NCBI GenBank assembly: GCA_035582835.1
Contig: JAYKAV010003110.1
Span: 1,879,794-1,943,793 of the forward strand
DNA: 64,000 nt
Origin: Phoebastria nigripes
Lineage: Eukaryota > Chordata > Aves > Procellariiformes > Diomedeidae
Direction of reading: 5' to 3'
Shown here: positions 1 to 14,200 of the stretch, one piece after another
Layout of the letters: every line of letters begins with the position of its first letter
How positions within the stretch are numbered: position 1 is the stretch's first letter
The notes under the pieces: model-generated
Databases searched by the model: none
Seen by the model: only the letters and a program-made list of their open reading frames with translations
What the model was told of the DNA's origin: nothing
Translations under genes and position numbers: made by a program

Positions 1-2170
1 GCAAGGCCAAGGTGTGATGTAAGAGCGGAGTGGGCAAAGGGGCTTGTTTCAGCTTCTAGGCTCAGGTTCATGACGTTTGGCTCGTTGCATTCTCAGTACA
101 GGCAAAGGCACAGGTCCACAGCGTCTTTACCAGATCTAAGTCGGAAATGGCTGCCTTGAGTTGCTGCATGGTCCCACGCCATCCCTTGTGCCAGCAATGG
201 CACCCACGTGATTGCAAGCTGACCCAGTTCAGGGAGTCCATCTGGGCTAGTACTTGTCCCTTCTTCACTGCAGGATTAACTTTCGTCTGGCTCAGCTCAC
301 CGGCTCACCACACAGTTGCATGAGCTCCAGTGTTCGTAAACGAGAGAGGATAAGATCTTGTGGAAACAGGGAGGGTAGGACACAGTTTAGCACAGGCTGA
401 TGTTTTATCATCCTGTCAGAGTGCAAAAAGCACACCCCTTGATTTGGTTGTGCCACATACTGCGGGTTGCNATGGTTGTATTGTGTTGGTATTTTAAACC
501 ATTTTGAGATGGATAGTTACCTAGGAGAATAAACAATTGCTCTTTGCCAACTTCACGCACATCGCTAGCTCGTGGCACTCTCCAGCAGTAAAAGTACAAT
601 CCTCCAGATGGTACTTCAGCCCACTCTGCAGGTACCTACTCATTCACAGCCTCATACAAAGCGTGTGAAACTCTTTATGCATGTGCTTCTTTCAGTTTTG
701 CGTAAAACAAGTGGTTGAAAGGGCTGGATTTAAGAGCTGTGGTTACTGCCTGGAATCGTTCCTGCTGGTGAAAGGCTCGAGCTCCCTCCCTCTGTTCTTG
801 ATAAATACCATGGAGCTGCTGAGACAGGTTAGCTGTGCTGGCTAGTATGTTGCCTGCTCTCCCATAATGTTCTGCCTCTGATTTGCCTTTGGAAGGTCTG
901 TTGAAAATAAATAAAAAAAATAAAGCAAAAATCTTAAAGTACATCTACACTGAAAGATACGCATTTAACGCAACTTGAGTATTTGCAATAACTGTGAACA
1001 AAACCTTGGCACTTGGTTTTGCACATCCGTTGATTTTTAGAACTGGGAAAGAAAACAGCATTGTCCTCAGTAAGCAGGGTCATGTGAGGATAGCCGAGCT
1101 AGAAAGGAAGCCAGCCCAAGCCCTGCCGCGCTCTTGCGAGGCTTGTGCCACGGGCTGTGGGAGAGGATTCAGAACAGCGATTAAATATAGTTGCAGCAGA
1201 ACCTGCTTGGCTTGTTTCTGCTGGATCTGTGCTTTAAAATTTTGATTAAAAATATCCTCGCGTGGTGCAGTCTCGCCAATGATAGCAGCAGGGCTGACAC
1301 GTCTCCACCAGGCTTTTGAGTGCTGCCTGCTAACCCTGCTGCAGGCGGTTCTGCGGGGCACGGTGGTTAGCTCCCGTACAGCTACAGCGTTACACCATGG
1401 GTGGCTTCGGGGGAGCCCTCTGCCACTGTTAACAGCAAGAAATATTACCACCCTTCTTTCCTTCCTCTTAATCATAAGTTATGATTATGCCAACCATTTT
1501 TAACATGATTAGAGAGCGGTCCCATGCAAACCGACCAACTTCTATAAAGTGCTCTTGTTTTCAGGTGTCTTTAAAACCTCTTATGCCCAGATCACAGGGA
1601 TACTTTTTGATTTGAGAGAAGGGATCAGTGTTCTTTTTTGGAGANGAAAATGATGAGAAGTTCTGCAGGAAGTAAGTTATACCAGGATAAGGATAGTTTG
1701 AAATTTGTCAACTCAGTGTTTGTCCTAGTCCTGTCCCCTCCAACTTCCATACACTTAGCAGTTAATTACTCCTCTACTAAACTGTAAACAGCAGAAAAAT
1801 TTCAAGGCAATTTTCCCCACCCCCAGCTGCTCTGAGGCCCACCCTGAAAGAAGCAGCAAAAACCTGTGCTTGTTTTTGTTGGTACCACACCTACAGCACA
1901 GAGCTCCACCCTGGAGGGAATTCCCACGCTCGGTAATTGCACCGCAGCAGCACCGCCAAACATTCAACAATCCCAGCACCGAGCTTGATTGCAGATCCTG
2001 TACATAAAGTAGAAATCTTCATGAATGTGCACAACCTCTTCAGAGTCCTTCCCCCCTCTGAAGTTTTTCTCTGCTACTGCCTTTGAATCTCCTGCAGCTA
2101 AGCCAAACAGTATCTGCCCAGTGCAGAGAGGTATCGTGGCCTTTGCAGCTGGGGCAGTGTGGTTTTTCTG
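1..2170. other. Intergenic, no supported gene
   Basis: No recognisable coding exon. On the minus strand one reading frame runs from 944 to 408 with only two stops (after the segments ending EAHA and EAVNE). It is preceded by a splice-acceptor-like tract ending TTTTCAACAG near 900. I cannot match the translation to a family, and the other frames are unremarkable. Confidence 0.6.
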
Positions 2171-2187
2171 TTTTTACTTTTTTTGTC

Positions 2188-2205
2188 TTTTTTTTTTTTT
2201 TTTTT
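2188..2205. repeat. Poly(T) run, 18 bases
   Basis: Eighteen consecutive T at the end of a T-rich stretch that begins about 2163. Read on the minus strand it is an A-run, but no LINE or SINE body is visible next to it. Confidence 0.9.
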
Positions 2206-2209
2206 GACA

Positions 2210-5200
2210 AACAGTGAATAATGGGTTTTTTTCTTATACGACTAGAGCGGTCTGGTCTATGCTTTTATCTCTTGTGGTCAGATGGGCAGTGACATCTTTC
2301 CACCTAGGGACTGTAGGTCAAACCTAATTGTGTTTGAAATACTACAATGCAGATAATGGCTTCACAGCAAAATTCCCTGCTGAGTTAGCTCCTGCATCTA
2401 AGATGAGTGCTTAAACTTGGGGATTGGCCTTCAACAAGCTTTGTAAAAAGGCCTGCTAGGACCAAATTAAAAGACAAATTGGAGTCAGAGGGTGTGAGTG
2501 GTGAAGTGTTGCAGGCTGTGTGGGGATGGTGCAGCTTATCTGTGCCCAGGCACGTACACACCCCACCCCGTGCTCCCCGCCGTGCCATGGAGCGTGACAC
2601 GCTCCCACCGCCCTGCAGGGACGTGGGACGGGAGGGCACTCAACAATCCCAGCTGCCCTGTGGCGTGGCGGGACGGGAGATGCTGGGAAGGACTGGTGGG
2701 TGCGATGCTCGCTGCTGGGGAGCAGCTGCAGGCTGGCAGGGTGCAGGTGCAGATGGAACTCATGCTCAGTCCCACCTTCCCCGGGGTCAAGCATCAGTCC
2801 TAGCCCTGCCANCAGCATTTTGTAGTGTCAGCAGGTCCACGAGTAAACGAGGCAGGAGGTCATTTGTGCGCTTTGTGTGCGTCTCGCAGCTTACAGTGTC
2901 CTGCCTGGTTTGCGTGGGCCTGCCAGGTGATTGCCGTGGTCTGCCTGGGGTGGGGAAACCGCCACAGCTTCAACTGGGATCTGAGTTACTGGCTCCGCAA
3001 CAAGAAGTAAAGGTACCAAAAACCCCTCCTGGTTTCCCTGTTCCCAGACTTCTCCTCCATTCAAAAGTACCGTGTATAAAGATAGTGTCGCAGTCTGGGA
3101 AACCCCTGTCTTGCACAGTTTCCTTCCTCTTTTCTTCTTCCTAAAATGCAGTGGCTTTGTCATTACACAACCACACAGTGTCCTCTGAGCAAGGAAAGGA
3201 GAGAGCACGCCAGCATCCCAGCCAGAGCAAGCGCTGGGTGCTGCTCCGTTCATGACTGTCTCTGCAGACTCACCTCCCTGGGAGACCCTTCTGGGAGGAG
3301 GAGGAGGAGGGAGGGAGGGATCCTCCATTTATCCTCAACCATTTTGTCAGGAGAATAGACAGTGCCTCCGGGCACAGGCAGCTTTTAAAAACCACAAACT
3401 TTCTACCTTCTTTTTGGCCAAAATGTTCCTGATTTTAAGCAGATAAGGAGCAAGGGAAAACAGACACGGCATGCAAACGGAGGAGAAGAGGTGCTGTACA
3501 ACCAGCACTAACAGAGTTTTTAACTTTAGTAGAAATATATTTTTCACAGAGAGGAAAATCCCTTCAAATCCCTCAAGCCTGGTTAGTCAGCAACAGGGTC
3601 TGGAGAGTTGGGGGCTATGAACACATCAGACCGCAAGCCTCGATTCTCCTCCCCCTGCTATCAGCAGGACAGAGACCAGGCATTACCATGGACTATGTGA
3701 AACAGTTCACCCCGGTGAGGTGCATTTGCTCCTCTTCTGGAGGTCAGGGATTATTTACTGGCTGCTGAAGGGAAGCTGGTTTAGCCACAGTGCCGATTAC
3801 CTTNCTCTAGAAATCCCCCTAAGGAGAAGCTGAGTAAGCTGAACCAGTGGATGCTGAGGCCAGAGCAATGCTTTCCTCCTAAAGGAGCTGTAGCCACATA
3901 CAGCTAAGCAGAAGAAAAAAAAGAAAAAAAGACAACTAACCAAACAGAAAAAAAACATGGGAAAAAGGAAGGGAGGGAAAATGTGCCCAGGGAGATGTTC
4001 TGTCACCACGTAGGTCTCTTGCTGTGTTCAGCTGCAAGGCAAAGCTGGCTGAAAAAATGGGAGGAATGTGCCTTTTTTTCCACATAAGGACTGCGGCACG
4101 TCCATCCTGCAGTTCCTGCGGGCTTGGTTTTTGTCCTTTTTTCCTAACTAACCAATCTGACTTTTAGATGTGTGTGTTTCCTGCCCTGGTCNTGCAGGCT
4201 TGCTGGAAACATCCTCAAGCATTTCCTCCTCTCCACAAATGTTTAGCAGGAGTGGGGGAGACCCCAAGTGACACTTGGATTAGGGGAAGGCATCTCAACT
4301 CATGGACCAAAACTTCTGCTTCTGCAGTGTTTCAGAGTAGCAGCATGCTACAGGGGGGTTAAATGGGGGCGTGTAAATGGGACTAGGATGGGGAATAGAT
4401 TGGGGAATACAACTGATTGTCACTGACCTTCCGATCAGCGTGTGGCCCTCTGAGTCTGTACACTTGGTGGAAATCAGGCCCTGACAGTGTTTTCCACTTG
4501 AATCACTATAAAAGTGGGTGAGAAGAATCCCAGATAAATGGGTATTAACCAGAAAATGGCATAAGGCACCTTATGCGCCTTATTGTGCTCTGCTGGGTTT
4601 TCCCCCCACCTGCCCGGGGACACCTCGGCGTGGTGAGCCACGGGAGCATCCCCGCCACGGCTGGGCNGCTTGGTCCCAGCTCAGACCCAAGAGCGGCAGA
4701 GGACACACTGCCTGCCTGCGTTAGGGAAGTGAGAAACGCTTTAATAAGACCTGTCAGGTGTGCACCGTGTTTGCTTTGGTCTGGGTGATTCCCCAGAAAA
4801 CCACAGCCCAGGCCAAATGGGTGGCTCAGCGCCGGCGCTGGCACGGCTCCACTGCCACAGCCTTCCATGGGAGCNGCGACAGCAGCCTCTCCCCCCACTT
4901 CTGCAGCAGCCAGGCACCCCTAAAGGAAGAAAAGAGCGTGAGGACAGAAAGATGATCCTGCTGGCTGCTCCCGAGCCCACCAGAAAGCCCTGCCGTCTCC
5001 CCAGCGTGTCCCGTCAGGGACTCTCCCTGGGAGGCATGGAAAAGTGTCTTCCTTCCAAACCTGAGAACAAGAGTTTATCTTTGCAAGTTACCACAGGAAA
5101 CACTCCGCTTTCTGAGCAAAAACACTAAAAAAAAGCATTTGTGTGGCACACCCATTTGCACTGAAATCCAGTACATCCAGCTAGAAATTGCATCGGCTTG

Positions 5201-8200
5201 ATCCAGGGGTAATTTTGCTTTGAGGATAGTGATTTCAGGCAATGTCTTCATCTGTATCTGTCTGCCCTGATCTGCTTCGGCTGCCTGATGATTGCCTTCC
5301 CCCATCGCTCAGAGCTTCTGCGAGTTTCTGTGTTTCTGCCCCCAACCCTGGCCCTTGCTGAGAAGTTTTCCTGGGCTCTCACAGATGTTGTGGGTAACGT
5401 CATATAGTTACCATCCCAACCAGTGTTTGTCTGGCTGCCCCAAGGCAATTCCACACTGGCATCTGCTTTTTGCTCCTCCAAAGGCACATCCTCTCCCACT
5501 TCAGGGTTTGGATCTTTCCTTTCGCAATTCTCTTCTGCAGTGCCCGTGCTCAGTGCAGGACGTCATCAGTTACGGTGGCTTCAAGGCAAATCCACCCTGT
5601 AGCTCTCTGCCTTCTAAGGAAATGGAAGAAAGAAGNGCACTGACAGCTCAGCTACAACATAAAGCATCCATGAAGCAGAGAAGATGTTCCTTGCTGGCTT
5701 AGCTAATTAGGGTGGAAGTGGCAAAACCCTCCTTGATGAGCAGCAGCAGGTCATGAGAGCTGAGTCACCAAGACACCTATCTGTCAGCAGGTGATTTGGG
5801 AAATGTCAGCCATCTCTCAGAGGACCCGCACATGTGATGGCACGTGCCGCTCACATTGCAGATGTTCAAAGAGATCAGATTTAACTGAGCACGTTACTGA
5901 GGCGACGGAGGGTGGCCGTCACACTGTGATTAATGCAAGAAGCGAAGGGAGTCCTGCATATAGCACACTCAGATATTTTTACTTTCAGCACTGGTTTTGT
6001 TTATACAGCCTGGGTGTAGGCAAGAACCCCACCAAAACAAGTTTGCAAAAGGAACATTTCATTTGTGGAAGGAACCTGGAATTTCCCAAGGTGAGAGCAG
6101 CAGGTTTAACTGATTGCATTTCCATTGAGCAGCTGGCACCCTTTCCAGTGCCCCACCTCAGCCTCCCCAGCCTCCTTGTGGGCTGAGAAGGGCTCCGGCT
6201 CCTCTGGCTGATGGCCAGCCCTGGAGCTCAGGGCCAATCTACCTGGTGCCAGGCCTGTTTTCAAGGCGAACCCTCATACGTGAGCAGAGGCAACACCTGC
6301 TTACTGGGACAGCCGTGCCGCTCGTCTCCTCCCCTCCCCCATGCACGGTGGCCTGGGGGGCTGCGGGGGCTGGAGATTGATGCTGCCAGTCGCCATGGTG
6401 AAGCACTGAGAGCTAGCGGACTCATGTCCCAGTTTTCTCTATTTTCTCAATTTCAATACGGCAGACACTTGGTCNTGCAAGTTGCCATTTTGCCTGGCGG
6501 TTTCTCATGGCAGTCCCAGCGTGTCTGACACCCATTTCCCTGGTGTCCTCCTGGTGTTGGCTGCTCCCTTGAGGGGGGCCCTCTCCTACCTCTGACCTGC
6601 TCTGTGCTCCCAGGCCTTTGCAGGCAGTGCTACTGGCTTCTCCTGCTCATTCCCGTGATAAGCCTTCAGGGCCCTCTCTGGCTTTTTATACAGAAAGTGC
6701 ACAAACTTCACCTCTCCATTCCTCTGGGCTCAATGAAAGCCTCTTTGCCTGCTGCTAGGAAGGGATGATGCTGCTGCCCACCCTGGTAATTTGGTGGATT
6801 TCTAGTAGNGACTTCCTGTGTGCGTTGGGCCATGAGGACTTTTCTTCCTCCGGACCCAGCTCTGGAAGAGGTTTTCAGTCTCCCTGCTCTCACCTACCCC
6901 TCCCACTGGAGGCTGCTCCCCCTCAGATAGCTGGTGGAGTAATTAGAGCGCAGTTCCCTGTGTTTGCTTCAGGCAAAATTATATAGGTTAATTTAAACTC
7001 ATCTAAGCCACCCTGGCTGGTTCTGTCTGAACTGAACTAGGGGAAAGCTCATGCAACCCTCTCTGCCAGCCATGATGCGGGTACTGCGGTGGCCAGGCAG
7101 ACCAGGGTCATAAGCTCTTCCACCAGCACAGCTGGGGATGAAGCAAGCCCTGTCCTGGTGGTGTGCTTCTCCACGAGGGACTGAAAACAGCAGACCAGCC
7201 CTGTGCTAAACAGAGCCGCTAGTCAGCTGGAAACACTGAGCACAGGGTCTGCCTGAAGGTCTGCCTCTCTTATCATCCAGGCTCTCAACCCAGCTGGGGC
7301 TGGCTGTTTCCTAGGGTCTGGTGTGAACACCACTGCTCTTTCACAGCCTTTCTCTTTTCCTCCTGAAGTGTGCCAAAGGTAACAGCCTCCCAGGTGAACG
7401 TAAGAAACTTCCAGCTAGGGGACCCACCCAAGAAATTAGTTTCTTGCCCCTCTGTCTGAGGACAGCCGGGCACATGTCCATGGAAGATATGAGCCCTGGC
7501 CCCCGGGCAGGAGAGCGAGTGAGAAAAGGGGATATGCTGTCTCCTCTCCTTCCCTAATGCCAGGGATTCAGGGCAGTGGCGTAGGGTGAGGAGAAGAGTG
7601 TGCAAGATGGTGCCGGCTGTGGGATTAGGTTGCTTGGCTGGGAGGGAGGGAAGATCTAGCAGTCCTTCCTCCCAGGAGGCTGCATGTGATGTCCATCGAA
7701 GGGTCCTCAGGTGAGGCACCCACCCACGCAGACCCCCAGCTGCTCGGAGACTTCCAAGGCAAGCAGAGAGAAGTCACTAGTGAGCCGTACACGCTGCAGG
7801 AGGTAGGGAGCTGCTGAGCACAGGCTTTCCAGATGGTGGGTTTGGATACAGGCTTTCACAGCCTACCAGCATCCTGATTTAGGGTCTTAAATCTCTTTTG
7901 GGATCCATGCCCAAGTGCTGACTTCCACTATGCTACTGGAGAACAAGTAGTTTTTCCTGAAGCTGGGATGTAATAGGTGCTGTATTTCTGTGGCACTTCA
8001 GAATGACACTTCTGTAGGTGCTGCAGCATCAGCTCCAGCTGGGATTGCATTATACTGCTCCTAATTCTCCTGCTGCTGGGTAGTTAAGATAGTAACTGAC
8101 AGGGGCACAAGCATCTCCCTGCATCAGTCTGCACTACTAGTTGCCTAGGAGCCCAAGTGATGGTCAGGTTATACCCCGGCGTTTTCAGCATTGGTCATGG

Positions 8201-11200
8201 CTGAAGACAACACACTGGACTGGAAAGACCTCTGGGTTGGGGATGGCAGTGGCCTTATTAAGTGTCAAACTCAGCTTGTTGCTCAATGAGCTGTTTTCTT
8301 CATGTAACCCAGTGTCCCTGACACAGCTTGAAATAGCCTGGCTAGCAAATAAATTGCAGCGTGGTGAGAAACGTGAGCAGCTCCCTCAGTGGCTCCGCAT
8401 GCGCCCAAGGCTGATCATCCCCGGCATAAATTATGGGTTTGCTCAACTCCAAGGACGAGGCCTCTGTTTTGCAGTAGAAGTATAAGAAAACATGAGCTCA
8501 GATTGCCCCAAGCACAGCTTTGATTCTCACGTTGCGCAAGCGCTCAGCAAGTGTGTGCAGCTACTGCAGCGCCTGCCAGAGAGACGTGCTGGGGCCGATG
8601 GAGAAGAGCGACCTTGGAAGCTGTCACGATGTCCTGGATGCTCAGGATGTTGTTGCAAAATCTCCTGGCGGGGGCTTCCCTGCTCATGTAACTTCTGGCA
8701 CCACCTTCCTGCAGAGTTGTCTCTGGTGGCCAACAGAGGTTGCCAAAAAGCTTTTCCTGCGGCAAAGCTTCTAGGAACGGACTTGTTTATCCCCTTCAAG
8801 CTGCTAAATCTAATCAAACAGAACACAAGAGTTCAGTGAGCTGATAAACCTACTCTGCACAGGAGCTTGCGTGACCAGGGTGCTGGCTGTCAGAAGCCAG
8901 GACTGGCCATGGCTGGCAGCTCCAGGGTGGTAGTGGGCTGGGAGAAAGAGGGAGAGCATTGGGATCAAAATGGCAAAAGCAAACCCTGAGAGCTGTGCCT
9001 CGTTGTAGGTATCTCTGCAGCCTGGGTGGGTGCCTGTCTCTGAGCACTGGCATTACTATGTGGCTGGAGCGTGTCCCTGCAGGCGTCCTGCCAAGAGCTG
9101 GAACTAGGTTGATGGCCCGTGGTTTAGGGAGGTAACTTTATTCAGGTGATAGAAAGGTTTGGGGATGGAGGGATTCCCAGCTTTACATGTCATTTGAGTT
9201 TGGATGGCTGCAAACTCGTGGCAACAAAAAAAGCAAGCTGTACCAAAATTAATAACAAGCTACTCAATATGCAGTCCTGGCTGCTGAATTAATGGCAAAT
9301 TTCTGTCCAAGCCAGGGCTCAGATCAGCCGGGAAAGCTAACAGCCCACCAGCATGTGTGTGCGCATGTGGAAAGGGCCAAGAGGGCAGTGCACAGCTCCA
9401 TCCTCAGTGAGCGATCTGCAGGGGAGGATTCCTCTGACCTTTTCCCTGGAGGAGATCCACCAAGCACAGACCAGTCACCCCATATCTGCAGCCACCCTGG
9501 ACATGCTCACTTTTCACCCTTGGAAATTTTGTCTGTGCTGAAGCTGAGGATTTTGGCTGGCTGACATGGAGCAACCCCGGCAGAAGAGCAGCTGTGACCA
9601 GTCACCCAAGTGTTTGGAAATCCTGGACTCTCAATTGCACAAGTGCAGCTGAAGTGCCCTGGCTGTACAGCGCAGATCATCCCCTCATGTGCCGGAGATC
9701 CCACGTGTGCAACCTGCCGAGCTCACCGCATGCACGCAGTTTCTCTCAGCACAAGTGCCTTTATTTCAGGCCAGGAAACCCCAAACAGAAATAGGGCAAC
9801 CCCTGCCCACCCAAGCAGCTTGCTGGGATTTCTCCCTAGTAATGCACTGGGGTTTTTCTGCAGCAGCCTGCTTGCAAGCTTTTCCTCGCCGCAGAGCCCA
9901 AGCCTACTGCTCGGACCCGGCCCTTTCGGGCAGCTTGCAGAGGCAGGCACCGCAGTGTGCCTGGCTGCCAGCTACAGACGCAAGGGCTGCAGCTCCTGGT
10001 GGATTTGGCAGGGAGCCATGGCTGACGCACTGGGCTGCCTGCCCCAGAAGATCTTAGCATTTAGTAGGGCAGGAGCAGGCTGAAGGGGTGGAGGGAGCGT
10101 TAGCGTGGAGTTCAGCTCCCAGCTCTTTAGCTGAGTGTTACCTAAGCCTTGCTCAAAGCATGTCTAGATAAAAAATGCCGGATTCTTCTAGCAAGATACC
10201 TATTCTTGTCCTGAGAGGCTGCACCCATGGGGAGTTGTGGTTATGCATTTTCCAGTAGAAGAGAGGGGGGGCAAAATATTCCAGCGTTTCCCCCGTCCTC
10301 TCTCCTTCTGTGCAGGGAGGGTTTCTGCTACCCAGTATTACAGTGCCTCGGAGCAAGCCTCACTTGGTTATCCTGCTTCGGGAAAGGAACAATCTGCAGA
10401 GCCCTGTGCTATCCCCGGATGCACTCCTTTCTGCATGCCTCAGATCAGGGGGATGAAAGGAGAGGACACAGAGGCCACGGAGAGCACTTGTCACAGCACA
10501 GCTCTGCCATGACCTCTGATCCTCCTTCTCCCCACCATGCTGGCCAGCCTGAGGCTGGAGGTGTACCTCTGGCCTTGGCATTCCCCTTTGCTTGCGTAGG
10601 CGGCTCCTTGCTCTGTGTCCTGGGCAGGCTTGGCAAAGTGAGGCGATGCAATGCCTATCATTGCCACACTTAAGCCTTTCCAAGGAGCTGGTCTTTTATC
10701 TCCCAGCACCACATCCCACTGCTCTTATGCATCTGTATACACAGAAAAGTCCTCTGGACCGAGAGAGACTCCAGCAAGTAAGAGGAACTGGCTTGTTTGG
10801 AAAATATCCTGCAATTCACTCCGCCAGCCAGTCCTGGAAAACAGCTCTGCATGGCTCTGCACTCACTGAGATGTGGTAAACAAATCTCCAAGGAGTAGCT
10901 TGAAAGAGAGACGGGCTTTTTCAGTAGATACAGTTAAGTGCAAGGAAGGAGCACGCAGCAGGGAACCAAGATGGGAAGGAAACAGGAAGACCCGTCGCTG
11001 CTTTACGCATTTTACTCTCAGAGCAGCAGTCGTCTTCTCTATTTCCCTTAAAAGAAAGAAAAGGCAAAGATGATTCATGTCCCATTCCCCGGCTCAGCCT
11101 TGAAGCAGCGTTAGTGTGACTAAGGTCCTCGCTGCATCATTTCTTTCTCCATCTGATGCTGAGAAGGTGGTAGTAGGGCAGGCTGTGATTAAGTGGAATT

Positions 11201-14200
11201 TCTCAGTGTTGAAAGATGTTTGAGAATGGTCCCGGTGATTAATAAAATGACTTGAGGGGCCATAGGAAAATCTGATCCTATAAATTTTTTTCTGAAGAGT
11301 GTGAACCTTTTGAAAGTCCCGTGTGTGAAAGCTTAGAGAATGGCATTTGCATAGAGTGCCTCTGCCAGCAGGGCTGAGCAGAGGTGAAACCCGCCAGCAC
11401 AGCAAGGCCCCCGCCCAGCAAGAAATCCTCCTGAATTTCCACGTAGCTCTGGTTACTAGAGTCCACAGCCTTTTACCTTACCTTATTGCACATCGCTGAT
11501 GGAAGTCTGCTAATTTAGCAGAGCCTAAAGCACCCGACGGAGGCCGGGTGCACAGGCGACAGCCCAAATCTTGGCTGTCCCAGCAGACATCAAAGTGGGT
11601 ATGTTTGCAGCTGGAAGCATCAGCTCCTTTAACACTATAGGTGCTGGTTTTACCAGTTCATATTCCTTGTGGCTCCGCAGAGAAGGGGACTGGTAGCACA
11701 TACTCTCCAGGCAGCTCTGCAAACACCTATTTAAAAGCAGTCCCTGCCCCAGGGATCTCACCGCCCAAAGCCAGGGCAGAGATGCTGCAGGCCACAAGCC
11801 CGGTGCAGGCTGTGACTCCATGTCCTATGGCAGCATTTTGAGTCTGCTGGTTTGCGGTGCCCTAAGGTGTGCGTACAGCCTGTGCGGGCGAGGAGCAGCA
11901 GAGCTGCACGGGGTGGCGGTGGCTTTGCCCCACTCACACGCGCAGTGAGAGGCAGAGACGGAGCCAGATCTGGCCCTTGCCAGCCCGTGCCACCGTTGTT
12001 ACCAGAAGGTACTTTTAAGGAGAGGTGATATTTTACTTTCTCGTCACCCTAGGTGTTTTTAAGGAGCAGGCTGAGCCCTCCTATGCTGCAGCATAAACCA
12101 CCGACTATCTGTACCTCAGTTTTTCCCACTGGGGACTTACAGCATTCGTACTACAAGTATTTTGAGAGGCTAATACCACATTCGGTCAGGCTCACTGGTG
12201 TTATTGCAATTCCTAATTTAAATTGCTGGCTGTTTGCTAGCAAAAACATTTCCTTCCCTCTCCCTCATTCCTTTGGTATTGATCAGCCTGTTCTGTCCTG
12301 GCTTCTCGCAGAGAGGTTTTCTCCTGGGACATCTGCAGCTCCAGTTGGCAGATGCTGGAAGCACACAGCTCTCGCGGAGGCCCCTCCTGGGGACTCTCGA
12401 AACCGTGCCAGCAGTGTATCTGACATTGCACATGAGTTCTGTGAGGCTGTGCAGGGGCACAGGGCCCAACAGGTTGCCAGTTAGCAAAAGGGAGATGCTC
12501 TGGGTTTATGCAGGAGCAAGTTCCTTAGGGGTATGATTACAGCTGTGCAAGAAATAATTTAGCCGTCAGCAGTAGGAGGGAGAGAGACACCGATGTACCT
12601 GCCGCACTACATCTGAGAAGAATCATCCTATCTGGAGCTTGATGCAGCTCATGCTGCATGCACGCAGTTCAAATCGTTTCCTCTTTCTTCTACGTTTCTT
12701 GTAATGCCAAAGGCAGCTGTGCGTGTCGAGCTCTCACTTTTAAGAGCAGATCTTCAGTACATATTTCGATCCTGTCTGAGTAGGAGCCAAAAAAAAACCC
12801 AATTGATGTTGATGGGATAAAGGGACTTACTTCCCAGCCAGGAAAGCAGTCAGTCATTGCAGCAAGATCCATGTCAATCACAAGCCACAACTATGCAGCT
12901 CCCTTATCCCTGTGCTCAGGGACCGCAGAGCCTTTCTGAGGCCTTGATGTCTTGCAGATATTTGCATTTACCATCACTGCCTCTTTTCTTCACCACCGAT
13001 TCATAAAAAAAGGTAAAATGAAATCCCATGCAAAGCAGCTCAGTCACTCAGAGCCAGCTTGCACTTTCCTTTCTGAAGAGCTCCTGGAGGCTCTGTTCAG
13101 AGGTGGTAAGCTCCTGCTCGCTTCAGTGGAGGTTGAAAGCACATGGTGCCTCTCTGCTTTAACCCTTTAAAGGGTGACATTTGCAGTGCTTGCTCTCGTT
13201 TTGAAGCTTGCTTTCTTCTGGTTGTCATGACTGTTTACATCCACTGTTGGTGAGTTATGCCCTGAACTCTGGATTTCCACACGCTGGTGGCAGACTGATG
13301 AGGTTAAGCAGGACCGTGCCCTGCACGCTTCACTGATCTCACACATCTCGTCTTTGACTTCCTCCTGTGGTTTGCTGAAGCAGGTCCCCNACAGCTAACG
13401 GGATAGGGCTTGGGGGCCAGGCGCTGGAGTGCTGCAGGGACGGGGACACCTCCTGCTCTGACCGCGGGCTCTGATGTCGGGAGCACTTCTGCTCAATGGC
13501 TGGCCCCAGATGGGGACCGAGCTGCCACCAGGAGCAAACAGCAACCGCTTTGTGTGTGTCACAGCACTGCTCTTTAGGCTAAGTGACGATGAAACGTGAT
13601 AAAAAAGTCTGCCCTATCATTAGGGCACAGTTGCCTTTTAGCTCACCCTTAAAAGCCCTCTTTGTGATGGGGCCCAGCAGTGCTGTATCCTTCTTCACCT
13701 CTGCNCTGGGCCAGGGTCATATCCAGCCTGAGGCAAAAGCTCTCGGTCTCCCTGCGGTGCCAGTGGGCAGACGTGGGGGAAGGGACACTGAGGGACAGGA
13801 TCACTTGTGCCGTCCCAGCACCGTGCGCAGCAGCAGCATCTTCACTGACGCAGCATTCGCCTGCACGCCCCAGCTCGGAGGGAGGCTTGCCATCGCCTAA
13901 AAGGAGGCTGCTCCCAAATGATTTCTTTGCTATCCTCAGAGACAGGACTTCTTAGATGCTCTGGGGATTGGAGATGAAGATGATATTTCATGTGCCATTA
14001 AGCAAAATGATTAATAAGGCTACATGGAGCTGTCTTTATCCTGTGCTTACAAGGAATATGCAATTTCTATTGACAGCATTCAAGGGCCCAGCTGTAAACT
14101 CAGTGAAGCGGAACGGCTGCAGAGATAACATTTTTCTTATGGTGATGTTGAGAAGCCATGTGCGGTGGCATTTCATGACGAATGTGCTTACAACGCAAGG

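Noticed and set aside
1916..1925. GGGAATTCCC kB consensus match
   Set aside because: A single match 20 kb downstream of NFKBIA with no supporting context; several isolated matches are expected by chance in 64 kb.
2407..3144. 245-codon plus-strand open frame
   Set aside because: Five other frames overlap it on both strands, the composition is low complexity, it contains an N, and it resembles no known protein.
4326..4345. GTTTCAGAGTAGCAGC, reminiscent of a turtle repeat start
   Set aside because: Similarity stops after about 16 bases; the neighbouring sequence does not follow the repeat.
12100..12180. Possible antisense MIR-like fragment (CTGTACCTCAGTTTTTCCC)
   Set aside because: Only about 25 bases resemble the MIR tail; the rest does not follow the element, so chance similarity cannot be excluded.
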